DNA from: Curvibacter lanceolatus ATCC 14669
GTDB lineage: Bacteria; Pseudomonadota; Gammaproteobacteria; Burkholderiales; Burkholderiaceae_C
DNA length: 64,000 nt
Reading direction: 5' to 3'
Assembly: GCF_000381265.1 (NCBI RefSeq)
Contig: NZ_KB906253.1
Span: 434,001 to 498,000, forward strand
The notes below the pieces were generated by a model, which searched no databases, was not told the origin of the DNA, and saw only the letters and a program-made list of their open reading frames with translations. The position numbers and the translations under genes were made by a program. Shown here in pieces: positions 28,062 to 37,533 of this stretch (positions are counted from its first letter, which is position 1; every line of letters starts with the position of its first letter).

Positions 28062-30029
28062 ATGCCTTTGAATACGCTGTTCCCCGCTGAGTCCCCGCGC
28101 CCTGCCGAGCCCTTTCCCCCCTTGTATGCCGCGCTGAGCCGGGTCGAGCAAGGCTTCACCCTGGTGGATGAGGAGCTTCGCCTGCTCGCCTGGAACGAGG
28201 CCTTTGTGCGCCTGCTCGATCTGCCGCCGGCCCTGGTTCAACGGGGCAGCCCGCTGGAGGCGGTGATTCGCTTCAATGCGGCACGCCACCAAGATGGGCC
28301 CGGTGATGTGGAGGCCCTGATCCAGGAGCGCCTGCGTGTGGCGCGGCGCGGTGAGCCCCACGCCTTTGAGCATGTGGCCCCCTCGGGCGCGGTGCTGCGC
28401 GTCACCGGGGTGAGCGTGCCGGGCCACGGCTTTCTGACCGTGTACACCGATGTCACCGAGCAGCGCAGTGCCGAGCAGCTGATCCGCGATCAAAACGCGT
28501 TGCTGGAGTCCCGCGTGGCCGAGCGCACCACCGAGCTGCGGCGCAGCGAGGCGCAGATGCGCCTGATCACCGACTCGATCCCTGCGCTGGTGGCCTACTT
28601 TGACCAGCACCGCAATTACCGCTTCATCAACCGGGGCTACCAGGACTGGTTCGGTCTGGACCCCAGCCAGCCGGACAAGGTCAGCGCCCGCGAGTTCCTG
28701 GGCCTGGAGACCTACACCCAGATCAAGCCCAATGTGGCCCAGGCCCTGCAGGGCAGGGCGGTCACCTTCGAGTACCCCATCCACACCCTCGATGGCCGCA
28801 CCCTGATGGCCCGGACCACGTTGATTCCTGAATTGAATGCCGAGGCCGCAGTGATCGGCTGTTTCGAGCTGACCTTCGACATCACCGACGAGCGCCGCGC
28901 CCAGGAGCTGCTGATCCAGGCGCAGAAGATGGAGGCCCTGGGGCAACTCACCGGGGGCCTGGCGCACGATTTCAACAACATCCTCATGGTCGTGCTGGGC
29001 AACCTCACGGCGCTGGCGGAACAGGCGCCGGCACAGGCCTATGTGGGCGAGTACATCCACCCCGCCATCGAGGCCGTGCGCCGTGGCACCAAGCTGATCC
29101 GGGGCTTGCTCACCTTTTCGCGCAAACAGGCCATCGAGGCCCGCATCGTCGACCTCAACCCTCTGGTGAGCGGCGTGCAAGACCTGGTCAAGCACACCCT
29201 GCCCAGCACCCAGGCCTTGGTGACCGATGTGAACCCCAGCCCGATCCTGGTGTCGGTGGACCCGCAGCAGTTGCAGAACTCCCTGTTGAACCTGATCCTC
29301 AACGCCCACGATGCCACCGCCGGCCAGGGGCGCATCGAGCTGCGCAGCACGCGCCGGCAGCTCGATGCGCCTCAGGCTTCGCACCTGGGCCTGGCACCCG
29401 GCGCCTATGCCTGCCTGCAGGTCAGTGACAACGGCTGCGGCATGGAGGCCAGCACCCGGGCCCGGGTGTTCGAGCCCTTCTTCACCACCAAGGCGGCCGG
29501 CCAGGGCACGGGCCTCGGCCTGTCGATGGTGTATGGCTTTGTGCGGCAAAGCGGTGGCGGCATCGACATCCAGAGCAGCCCGGGCAAGGGGTGCTGCGTC
29601 AGCCTCTGGCTGCCGCTGGCCGCATCCGGTGCGGTGGCCGACGCCGCAGAGCCCGTGGTAACGGTGCCCCCGCCCACAACGGCCGGCCTGGCCCTGTTGG
29701 TGGATGACGACCTGCAGGTCCGCATCACCGTGCGCCGCCTGCTGCTTGACCTGGGCTACGCGGTGCTCGAGGCCGAAAATGGCGCCGAGGCCCAGGACAT
29801 CCTGGACCAGACGCCCGGCATCCAGCTGCTGCTGTCCGACATCGTGATGCCGGGCGCCATCGATGGCCGCCAACTGGCACGCTATGCCCGCCAATCCGGC
29901 GAGGTCGCCCACATCCTGTTGATGAGCGGGTACGCCGCTGAAGCCGAGAACCCCCTGGACGTCCCCTTGCTGGCCAAGCCCTTTGGCAAGGCAGAGCTCA
30001 GCGCCGCCCTGCGGGAGATCGGTGCATGA
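28062..30029 (+). CDS. Hybrid sensor histidine kinase with two PAS domains and receiver domain
   Basis: 655-aa soluble kinase with no membrane helix. Order: PAS-7-type domain (about 20-135, ALSRVEQGFTLVDEELRLLAWN), short coiled coil, second PAS domain (about 165-285), HisKA with His302 in GGLAHDFNNIL, HATPase with DNGCG and GTGLGLSMVYGF, and a C-terminal receiver (LLVDDDLQ, LLSDIVMPG). The His-box style is that of NahK/ErcS-like hybrid kinases. AGGAG abuts ATG 28062 with no spacer; TTG 28068 has the better 6-bp spacing and is an alternative start. The stop overlaps the response regulator start (ATGA), so they form a phosphorelay pair. Signal unknown. Confidence 0.92.
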   Translation: MPLNTLFPAESPRPAEPFPPLYAALSRVEQGFTLVDEELRLLAWNEAFVRLLDLPPALVQRGSPLEAVIRFNAARHQDGPGDVEALIQERLRVARRGEPHAFEHVAPSGAVLRVTGVSVPGHGFLTVYTDVTEQRSAEQLIRDQNALLESRVAERTTELRRSEAQMRLITDSIPALVAYFDQHRNYRFINRGYQDWFGLDPSQPDKVSAREFLGLETYTQIKPNVAQALQGRAVTFEYPIHTLDGRTLMARTTLIPELNAEAAVIGCFELTFDITDERRAQELLIQAQKMEALGQLTGGLAHDFNNILMVVLGNLTALAEQAPAQAYVGEYIHPAIEAVRRGTKLIRGLLTFSRKQAIEARIVDLNPLVSGVQDLVKHTLPSTQALVTDVNPSPILVSVDPQQLQNSLLNLILNAHDATAGQGRIELRSTRRQLDAPQASHLGLAPGAYACLQVSDNGCGMEASTRARVFEPFFTTKAAGQGTGLGLSMVYGFVRQSGGGIDIQSSPGKGCCVSLWLPLAASGAVADAAEPVVTVPPPTTAGLALLVDDDLQVRITVRRLLLDLGYAVLEAENGAEAQDILDQTPGIQLLLSDIVMPGAIDGRQLARYARQSGEVAHILLMSGYAAEAENPLDVPLLAKPFGKAELSAALREIGA

Positions 30030-30769
30030 CGCGGCCAGCGAATCCAGCCAATTCAGCGGAGGGCAGCCAGGCCCAGCCCCTGGTCTATGTGATCGAGGAC
30101 GACGAGGCCGTGGCCCGCATCGTGACGCGCAGCCTGGCCGAGTTTGGTTTTGCCACCGAATGGTTCCGCGACGGCGGCTCGGTGCTGCGCCGCTTGAAGC
30201 AGGCACAGGCCGACCTGTGCATCGTCGACCTGGGTTTGCCCGACATCGATGGCATCGAGCTGCTGCGGCAGATCGGCCTGCAATCGAGTTGCGGTCTGTT
30301 GGTGCTGACCGGGCGCGGCCACATGATCGACCGGGTCATGGGGCTGGAGCTGGGCGCCGACGACTATGTGGTCAAGCCTTTTGAGCCACGCGAGCTGGTG
30401 GCCCGGGTGCGCAGCATTCTGCGCCGGCGCCGAGCCCAGGCGCCTGCGGCAGAGGCCGCGCGACACGCCCATTTTGCGGGCTGGACCTTCGACAGCTCGG
30501 CCAACACGCTGACCGGCAGCGACGGTGCGGCGCACCTGCTGGGCGTGGCCGAGGCCGAGGTGCTGCGCGCCTTTCTGCTGCGGCCGCACCAGATCCTGAA
30601 CCGGGAGCACCTGCTGGCCCAGCGCGACCTGTCGCCGGCCGACCGCACCATCGACGTGCGCATCTCGCGCCTGCGCAAACGGCTGGAGGCCGACCCACAG
30701 AACCCGAAGATCATCAAGACCGTGTACGGTGCGGGCTACATGTTCATGGCGCCGGTCAGCTGGCGTTGA
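30026..30769 (+). CDS. OmpR-family response regulator
   Basis: 247-aa DNA-binding regulator: receiver domain with EDDEA, phospho-acceptor Asp68 in IVDLGLPDIDG and the VKPF lysine, followed by a winged helix (NREHLLAQRDLSPADRTIDVRISRLRKRL cropped here to its shape). The ATG overlaps the kinase stop (30026-30029), which makes it the natural partner of the upstream hybrid kinase. OmpR-type outputs are unusual partners for soluble NahK-like hybrids, which more often feed LuxR-type regulators. Target genes are not evident; it converges with a LysR gene 64 bp downstream. Confidence 0.93.
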   Translation: MTRPANPANSAEGSQAQPLVYVIEDDEAVARIVTRSLAEFGFATEWFRDGGSVLRRLKQAQADLCIVDLGLPDIDGIELLRQIGLQSSCGLLVLTGRGHMIDRVMGLELGADDYVVKPFEPRELVARVRSILRRRRAQAPAAEAARHAHFAGWTFDSSANTLTGSDGAAHLLGVAEAEVLRAFLLRPHQILNREHLLAQRDLSPADRTIDVRISRLRKRLEADPQNPKIIKTVYGAGYMFMAPVSWR

Positions 30770-30833
30770 CGGTGGCATTGACGGTGGCTTTTGGGGGCAA
30801 AGCGCGCGCAGTGTCCCTCAGCTGCGGGCTCCA

Positions 30834-31814
30834 TCAGCGGCCTGTTGTGTGGCCTGCCACACCCCGGGCATGGGCCTGGGCCAGTTCAGCGGGCGTGAGC
30901 ACAAAGGCCGGGCTGTCACTCAGCCGTTCCACCGCAATGTCGATGAAGCGACGCACCCGGGCCGGCTGGGCCACACGGCTGCCGTAGTACAGGTGAAGGC
31001 TCAGGCTGTCCGACAGGTGCTGGGGCAGCAGGGGCACCAGGCGGCCGGCGCGGAGGTGGGCTGCCACGGTGGGCACGGCCAGTTGGGCAATCACCTCGCC
31101 GGCCAGCACGGCGCGCAGTTCGAAGGCCTCGTCATTGGTGCTGAACGCCGGCCGGATGGCCTGGTCCTGGTCGCTGTCCCCGACGCGCACACGCCACGGC
31201 GCCACGCGAGCGTCTGAGGAGCGCCGGAACCCGCTGCAACGGTGGGCGCTCAGCTCCCCCAGGCTGCGGGGCAGGCCGTGGCGACGCAGGTAGGACGGGG
31301 CAGCACAGATCAGCAGTTGCATGGCAAACAAGCGGCGCGCGATCAAGCCCTCCTCGGGTGGGTGCCCCAGGCGAAAGCCCACGTCCACCCGGTCTTCCAC
31401 CCAGTTGCCGATGCGGTCGTCCAACTGCACATCGGGTTGTACCTCGGGGTAGAGCCGGCAGTACTCATCGAGCACCGGGCCGATGATGGGCTGCAGCACG
31501 GTGCGGGGACCCACGATGCGCAGGGGCCCAGCCACCTCCTCCCGGGTGTGCCGAGCCCCCTGCAAGGCCTGCTGCAAGCCCTGCAGCGCGGGCTGCACCG
31601 ACTCCAGGAAGCGCTGGCCTTCCTCGGTCAGCGACAGGCTGCGCGTGGTGCGGTGGAACAGGCGCACCCCCAGGTGCTGCTCCAACTGCCCCAGCGCCTT
31701 GCTGGCCGCCTGCGGGGTAATCTGCTGGGCCGCTGCCGCCTTGCTCAGGCTGCCCAATTCAACCGAGCGGACAAAGGTGGTGATCGAGCGCAGTTCGTTG
31801 ATGGCCATGGTCAT
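30834..31814 (-). CDS. LysR-family transcriptional regulator of the adjacent alcohol dehydrogenase genes
   Basis: 326-aa LysR protein: winged helix with SLSKAAAAQQITPQAASKALGQLE, then an effector domain of the CrgA/YafC-like group. It is divergent from the Fe-alcohol dehydrogenase gene with 126 bp between starts, and a perfect 8-bp inverted repeat lies 9 bp from its own start. These features suggest control of the dehydrogenase, aldo-keto reductase and CMD genes, with autoregulation. ATG 31814 and ATG 31808 are both possible. Effector unknown; an electrophile or aldehyde is a reasonable guess from the targets. Confidence 0.9.
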   Translation of the reverse strand: MTMAINELRSITTFVRSVELGSLSKAAAAQQITPQAASKALGQLEQHLGVRLFHRTTRSLSLTEEGQRFLESVQPALQGLQQALQGARHTREEVAGPLRIVGPRTVLQPIIGPVLDEYCRLYPEVQPDVQLDDRIGNWVEDRVDVGFRLGHPPEEGLIARRLFAMQLLICAAPSYLRRHGLPRSLGELSAHRCSGFRRSSDARVAPWRVRVGDSDQDQAIRPAFSTNDEAFELRAVLAGEVIAQLAVPTVAAHLRAGRLVPLLPQHLSDSLSLHLYYGSRVAQPARVRRFIDIAVERLSDSPAFVLTPAELAQAHARGVAGHTTGR

Positions 31815-31822
31815 TTGGCATT

Positions 31823-31843
31823 TTTACAACCAACAGTTGTAAA
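31823..31843. promoter_or_regulatory. Perfect inverted repeat, probable LysR operator
   Basis: TTTACAAC CAACA GTTGTAAA: 8-bp perfect arms with 5-bp spacer, containing the LysR T-N11-A pattern. It lies 9 bp before the LysR start and 98 bp before the alcohol dehydrogenase start. Confidence 0.7.
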
Positions 31844-31940
31844 TCATTCAACCTATTGCTGTCTAGTCGGATGCGGGTGTGCTGCCTAAAGTACGGCCAT
31901 CGCGGTGCAGCAGGACGCTGCCCTTCCTCAGGAGCCTCCC

Positions 31941-33089
31941 ATGGACAACTTCACCTACTACAACCCCACCAAGATCGACTTCGGTACCGGCAAGGAGCAG
32001 TTGATCGGCCAGCACCTGGCCGAGCACGGCATCCGCAAGGTACTGCTGGCCTATGGCAGCGAACGCATCAAGCGCGACGGCCTGTTCGACACTGTGAGCC
32101 AGAGCCTGGCCGCCCAGGGCGTGGCCTGGGTCGAGTTCGGCGGCATCGTCAGCAACCCGCTGATCTCCAAGGTGCGCGACGGCATCGCGCTGGCGCGCCA
32201 GCACCAGGTGGAGGCCATCCTGGCGGTGGGCGGCGGCTCGGTGCTCGACAGTGCCAAGGCCATCGCGGCTGGCGTACCCTACCAGGGCGATGTGTGGGAC
32301 CTGTTCATCGGCAAGGCCTCCATCGACTCGGCCCTGCCGGTGTTCGACATCCTGACCCTGGCCGCCACCGGCAGCGAGATGAACAACGGCGCCGTGGTCA
32401 CGCACGACGAGACCCGCGAAAAGTTTGCCATCGGCTCGGTGCATACGTATCCCCGGGTCTCGATCGTCAACCCGGCGCTGATGCAGACTGTGTCGCGCGA
32501 TTACCTGGTGTACTCGGCCGCCGACGTGATCGCCCATGCCATCGAGGGCTACTTCACGGCCACGGTGCAGCCACGCTTCCACTCGCGCCTGGTCGAGGCC
32601 ATCCTCACCACGGTCATCGAAACCACCGAGACCCTGCTGGCCGAGCCCGAGAACTATCCGGCCCGCGCCGAGTTCGCCTGGGCCGCCACCCAGGCGCTGA
32701 ACGGCTTGGTCTATTCGGGCACGGCAGGCTTCAGTTACCCCAACCACATGATCGAGCACGCGCTCTCGGCCCTGTTCAACGTGCCCCATGGCGCCGGGCT
32801 GTCGGTGGTGATGCCGGCCTGGATGAAGTGGTACCACGGCCGCAACCCGGCCCAGTTCACCCGCTTCGCCCGCCATGTGTTCGGCGTCGACACGCCGGAG
32901 CAGGGCATTGCCGCCCTGGAGCGCTGGTTCGACAAGATCGGCACCCCCACGCGCCTGTCGCAACTGGGCATCACCGAGGGTGACCTGCCCGCCACGATCG
33001 AGAACGTGCTGGGCCATGCCAAGTGGTTTGGTGTGGCCGATCTCTACACCCGTGATGTGGTGCGCACCATCCTCCAACTCGCGCTTTGA
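31941..33089 (+). CDS. Iron-containing alcohol dehydrogenase (YqhD/BDH-like)
   Basis: 382-aa NAD(P)-dependent group III alcohol dehydrogenase, likely reducing aldehydes to alcohols. The nucleotide motif GGGSVLDSAKAIAAG and metal-binding residues in SAADVIAHAIEGYF and YPNHMIEHALS are present; the sequence resembles E. coli YqhD and clostridial butanol dehydrogenases. AGGAG at 31929-31934 supports ATG 31941 (MDNFTYYNPTKIDFG). It heads a run of aldehyde-related genes (aldo-keto reductase 23 bp downstream) divergent from a LysR gene. A role in aldehyde detoxification is inference. Confidence 0.93.
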   Translation: MDNFTYYNPTKIDFGTGKEQLIGQHLAEHGIRKVLLAYGSERIKRDGLFDTVSQSLAAQGVAWVEFGGIVSNPLISKVRDGIALARQHQVEAILAVGGGSVLDSAKAIAAGVPYQGDVWDLFIGKASIDSALPVFDILTLAATGSEMNNGAVVTHDETREKFAIGSVHTYPRVSIVNPALMQTVSRDYLVYSAADVIAHAIEGYFTATVQPRFHSRLVEAILTTVIETTETLLAEPENYPARAEFAWAATQALNGLVYSGTAGFSYPNHMIEHALSALFNVPHGAGLSVVMPAWMKWYHGRNPAQFTRFARHVFGVDTPEQGIAALERWFDKIGTPTRLSQLGITEGDLPATIENVLGHAKWFGVADLYTRDVVRTILQLAL

Positions 33090-33097
33090 ACTCATAG

Positions 33098-34093
<996 letters not shown>

Positions 34094-34122
34094 TCACCTC
34101 CAACCCTTTCAAGGAACACCCC

Positions 34123-34941
34123 ATGAACCCCCTCTTCACCGCTGGCGGCCTGCCCCAGGCCTCGCCCGATGCCGCCTTGGCCGCTGATGCTGAACTGCAG
34201 ATCACCCGTGCGGGCAGCCGTCCTGTCAATGCGGCCCCTGAGCAGTACTTCACCGGCCGCGTCAGCGTCGAGATGCTGCAGGTACCCAGCGGCGAGGAGC
34301 GCAGCTCGGCGGGCGCGGTCAGTTTCAAGCCTGGCGCTCGAACCCACTGGCACAGCCACCCGCTGGGCCAGACCCTGATCGTCACGGCTGGCGTCGGCCG
34401 CATCCAGCGCTGGGGTGGCCCGGTGGAGGAGATCCGGGTTGGTGACGTGGTGCACATCCCGCCCCACACCAAGCATTGGCACGGTGCAGCCTCCGACAGT
34501 GCCATGACCCATACGGCGATCACCGAGGTGCTGAACGGCAGTGCCGCCGACTGGCTGGAGGCGGTGACCGACGCGCAATACCAGGAGCGCCCGGCACCTG
34601 TCGTGGCCAGCGCCCCGGCGGCGCCATCTCAGGGCCAGCAGCTGTTCGGCGACATCGCGCCCCAGTTTGCCCAGCTGACGGACGAGGTGCTGTTCGGCAA
34701 CGTGTGGGCCCGCCCGGGTCTGTCGCAGCGCGATCGCAGCCTGATCACGGTGGCCGCGCTGATCGCCATGAACCGCCCCGATCAACTGCGCGGCCACCTG
34801 GCCCGCGCGCGGGCCAACGGGCTCAGCGATGCCGAACTGATCGAGGCCACCACCCACCTGGCCTTCTATGCCGGCTGGCCCAGCGCCGTGACCGCCATTG
34901 GCGTGGCGCGCGAAGTCTTTGCGGCCGACGACAAGCGCTGA
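34123..34941 (+). CDS. Cupin and carboxymuconolactone decarboxylase (AhpD-like) two-domain protein
   Basis: 272-aa protein. The N-terminal half is a cupin (about residues 30-145) with metal-binding HWHSHPLGQTLIV and PPHTKHWHG; the C-terminal half (about 165-265) is a CMD/AhpD-like helical domain (RDRSLITVAALIAMNR, HLARARANG). Such fusions occur beside aldo-keto reductases and alcohol dehydrogenases in many proteobacteria, and a carbonyl or peroxide stress role is likely, but the reaction is unknown. The AhpD-type CxxC is absent from the CMD domain, so a peroxidase function is doubtful. Ribosome site AAGGAA precedes ATG 34123. Confidence 0.88.
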   Translation: MNPLFTAGGLPQASPDAALAADAELQITRAGSRPVNAAPEQYFTGRVSVEMLQVPSGEERSSAGAVSFKPGARTHWHSHPLGQTLIVTAGVGRIQRWGGPVEEIRVGDVVHIPPHTKHWHGAASDSAMTHTAITEVLNGSAADWLEAVTDAQYQERPAPVVASAPAAPSQGQQLFGDIAPQFAQLTDEVLFGNVWARPGLSQRDRSLITVAALIAMNRPDQLRGHLARARANGLSDAELIEATTHLAFYAGWPSAVTAIGVAREVFAADDKR

Positions 34942-34987
34942 GCCGGCGAACAGCCAGGCTTGCCACACCTGTTTTGTGAAGGCGTCT

Positions 34988-35305
34988 ATGATGAAAAAAG
35001 AAGTCGTTGTGGTGGTGGGTGCAGGCTTCATTGGCCAGGCCATTGCCCGTCGGGTGGGGGCTGGCAAGCACCTGGTGGTGGCCCATCTGACCCAGGCGCA
35101 TTCCGAAGAGGCTTCCGCGGTGCCGGCTACCGATCACATGATGGAGGCCTGCGCCGTGGGCCGTGCCGGCACCCCCGACGAAGTGGCCAACGTGGCCGCC
35201 TTGCTGATGGGGCCAGACGGCAGCTTCATCACCGGCAGTGATTTTTTGATGGATGGCGGCGTGACGGCGGCCTACCGCTTTGGGGCGCTGGCACCAGTGG
35301 CCTGA
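34988..35305 (+). pseudogene. Short-chain dehydrogenase remnant with in-frame central deletion
   Basis: 105-codon open frame that joins the first about 45 residues of an SDR (EVVVVVGAGFIGQAIARRVG) directly to its last about 55 (VGRAGTPDEVANVAALLMG, FITGSDFLMDGGV). The normal family length is about 270 aa; the missing middle includes the NAG motif, catalytic Ser and Tyr-x-x-x-Lys. The frame is kept and a GAAGG ribosome site lies before ATG 34988, so a short protein may be made but cannot be a working SDR. It lies at the end of the alcohol dehydrogenase operon. Confidence 0.8.
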
Positions 35306-35342
35306 AAAGGGCCGTGCCCAGGCCCGGCGCCGGCCCCTGCGC

Positions 35343-36317
35343 TCAGCGGATCGCCACCGGGTTCACCACGGCCTGCACGCCGCCGGCATAGCGCGGGGTG
35401 CCCAGCACGAACATGAACTCCCAGGCCTGGTCGCGCACCAGCTCGTCGGTGCGCACGTACTCCAGGATGTAGGTGCCGTTGCGGGCCAACAGGTGCTGGT
35501 GGATGTCGAAGGCTTCGTTGCCCTTTTCGTTGGGCAGCACCTCGACCGCCCAGTTGTCGGCGCCCACGGCCACCACGCCAAGCTCGGTGAGGTAGCGGGC
35601 GCCATCCAGCCCCAGGCCCGGTTCCCCGGCCAGAAAGCGGGCATTGTCCTGCCCGATCAGGCCCAGCCAGCCGGTGTGCAACAGCACCACATCGCCCCGG
35701 CGCAGTAGCACCCCCTGGCGGCGTGCGGCGGCCTGCAGTTCGGCGCGGTTGAAGGCCTGGCCTTCCTTCAGGCGTTCGCTGCCGAAATAGCCGGCCATGT
35801 CCAACACCACGCCACGGGTCACGAATGGGGGAATGCCCTCGATCCCCAGCCGGGTCAGACCAGTGGCGGTCACAAAATCGCTGGCTTTGTTGCCGTTGTA
35901 GTAGACGTTGTCGATGCCCACATGCCCCAGGCCGTCGATCTGGGTGCCCACGGCCACCCAGGCGGCCAGGATGTCGTCGTTGTAGCTGGATTTGCTCTGC
36001 CCCAGGGTGGCCCCGCCCACCTGGCCGGGCTGCACCACAGTCATGCGAAAGCTGCGTGGCGCCAGGGCCGGGGTGTCGGGGGTGGTGGGGATGGCCAGCG
36101 AATAGGTCTTGCCACTGCGCACCAGGCGGCTGGCCTGCAGAGCCAACTCGGGGCTCAGGTAGTTGGCCGCACCGATCTGGTCGCCAGCGCCGAAACGTGA
36201 GGGCGCCGGGGTGGGGCCATCATGGGCCAGGGCGGGGGCCTGCATGAGGCCGCTGAAGCCGCTGAGCGCGGCGAAGGCCACTGCGGTGGCCCAACGGGTG
36301 GAAATCTTGCGTCGCAT
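35343..36317 (-). CDS. Secreted cyclase-family hydrolase (kynurenine formamidase-like fold)
   Basis: 324-aa protein with a signal peptide (MRRKISTRWATAVAFAALSG, cleavage after PALA), so it acts in the periplasm. The body matches PF04199 cyclases, metal-dependent hydrolases related to kynurenine formamidase. The usual HxGTHxDxPxH metal motif reads VGTQIDGLGH here, as in a subgroup of the family, so metal binding may differ. I chose ATG 36317; the longer frame has no signal peptide. It lies 145 bp after the Bug receptor gene at the end of the IclR-linked gene run. Substrate unknown, possibly a lactone or amide. Confidence 0.85.
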   Translation of the reverse strand: MRRKISTRWATAVAFAALSGFSGLMQAPALAHDGPTPAPSRFGAGDQIGAANYLSPELALQASRLVRSGKTYSLAIPTTPDTPALAPRSFRMTVVQPGQVGGATLGQSKSSYNDDILAAWVAVGTQIDGLGHVGIDNVYYNGNKASDFVTATGLTRLGIEGIPPFVTRGVVLDMAGYFGSERLKEGQAFNRAELQAAARRQGVLLRRGDVVLLHTGWLGLIGQDNARFLAGEPGLGLDGARYLTELGVVAVGADNWAVEVLPNEKGNEAFDIHQHLLARNGTYILEYVRTDELVRDQAWEFMFVLGTPRYAGGVQAVVNPVAIR

Positions 36318-36462
36318 GGTGTTGTCTCCTCTTGACCCGGGTCGGGCCGGGCTTCTGTGCTTGAAAGATAGGCCTCGGATGAGGCCCGTGTTGCCTGGCT
36401 GCACCCGATGGGGTGCGGCCGAGGGTTGAGCGCCTCTGCGCCAAGAGCGCAGGCCGTGGCAT

Positions 36463-37470
36463 TCAGTCGGCGGTGAACCCCGAGGCCTTGATCACCGGGC
36501 CCCAGCGCTTGGCAGCCTCATGGCCACGCTGGTTCAGCTCGTCGGCACTCTTGCCGACCGGCAGGGCGCCCAGCACCATCAGGCGCTCGCGCACTGCGGC
36601 CTGGGCCATTACCTGGGCCAAGGCCTGGTTCCAGCTGCCGACCACCGTGGCCGGTGTGCCGGCCGGGGCATACAGCCCGTTGAAGCCCATGCCGCTGATG
36701 CCGGGGTAGCCCAGTTCGGCAAAGGTGGGCACCTCGGGCACCTGAGGCATGCGCTGTGGCGAAGACACGGCCAGCAGGCTCACCTTGCCGGCCTTGTACT
36801 GCTCCAGCACGCTGCCCAGCACGTCGATGCCACAACTCACCTGGCCGCCCATCAGGCCCAGCATCAGCGGGGCGCTGCCCTGGTAGGGCACGTCCTCCAG
36901 CTTGACGCCGATGGTCTTGCCCAGCGCCATGCCGAAGAAGTGGTGCGGCGCGCCGCGCGCCGGCACACCGTACTGGGCGCGCTCGGGGTTGGCCCGGGCC
37001 CAGGCGATGTACTGGGTCAGGGTCTTGACCGGGGGCTCGCTGCCCGCTACCAGCACAAAGGGGAATTCGCTCACCGTGCCCACCGGCACCAGGTCTTTGG
37101 CAGGGTCGTAGTTGAGCTTGCTGTAGGTGAAGGGGTACAGCGCGGTCAGCGCATCGGGGCCCAGCATCAACACGCTGCCGTCGGGCTTGGCGCCGCGCAG
37201 CAAATCGACGGCCAGGCGCCCGCCGGCGCCGGGGCGGTTGTCCACCAGCACCGGGCGCTTCAGGACGGTCTTGAGCTCATTGGCCAGCAGGCGGGCCACG
37301 GCGTCAAAGGCGCCACCGGCCGGAAAGCCCACCAGAATGCGCGCCGGGTTGCTGTCCTGTGCGCGCACAGGCAGGGCGGCCATTGAGCCCAGGGCGGCCA
37401 GGAGTGCATGCCGGCGGCGCAGGCCAGGGTGCGGCGGGGTGTGGGTTGAAAAGGTGTTGGGTGTACTCAT
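36463..37470 (-). CDS. Bug-family tripartite tricarboxylate transporter substrate-binding protein
   Basis: 335-aa periplasmic solute receptor. N-terminal signal sequence (RRRHALLAALGSMAALPVRA), then the Bug fold with ILVGFPAGGAFDAVARLLA and VLVDNRPGAGGRLAVDLL, which bind carboxylate ligands through ordered water. No TctA/TctB membrane partners are nearby, as usual for the expanded Bug families of Burkholderiales. It follows the Baeyer-Villiger monooxygenase gene by 63 bp and probably captures a substrate of the same pathway. Confidence 0.93.
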   Translation of the reverse strand: MSTPNTFSTHTPPHPGLRRRHALLAALGSMAALPVRAQDSNPARILVGFPAGGAFDAVARLLANELKTVLKRPVLVDNRPGAGGRLAVDLLRGAKPDGSVLMLGPDALTALYPFTYSKLNYDPAKDLVPVGTVSEFPFVLVAGSEPPVKTLTQYIAWARANPERAQYGVPARGAPHHFFGMALGKTIGVKLEDVPYQGSAPLMLGLMGGQVSCGIDVLGSVLEQYKAGKVSLLAVSSPQRMPQVPEVPTFAELGYPGISGMGFNGLYAPAGTPATVVGSWNQALAQVMAQAAVRERLMVLGALPVGKSADELNQRGHEAAKRWGPVIKASGFTAD

Positions 37471-37533
37471 GTCGTTGTCTCTGTGGGTCTGGGTCTGGTT
37501 CTGGGTCGGGTTGCGAAGCGGGCCTGGTGGATG

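Noticed and set aside
30770-30833. Small gene or attachment site between the convergent response regulator and LysR genes
   Set aside because: Only 64 bp, with a short GACGGTGGC duplication (30769-30787 region) and no start or structural signal.
34895-35000. Possible longer N-terminus of the SDR remnant from 34898
   Set aside because: It overlaps the end of the cupin-CMD gene, has no SDR similarity, and the GAAGG site supports the ATG at 34988.
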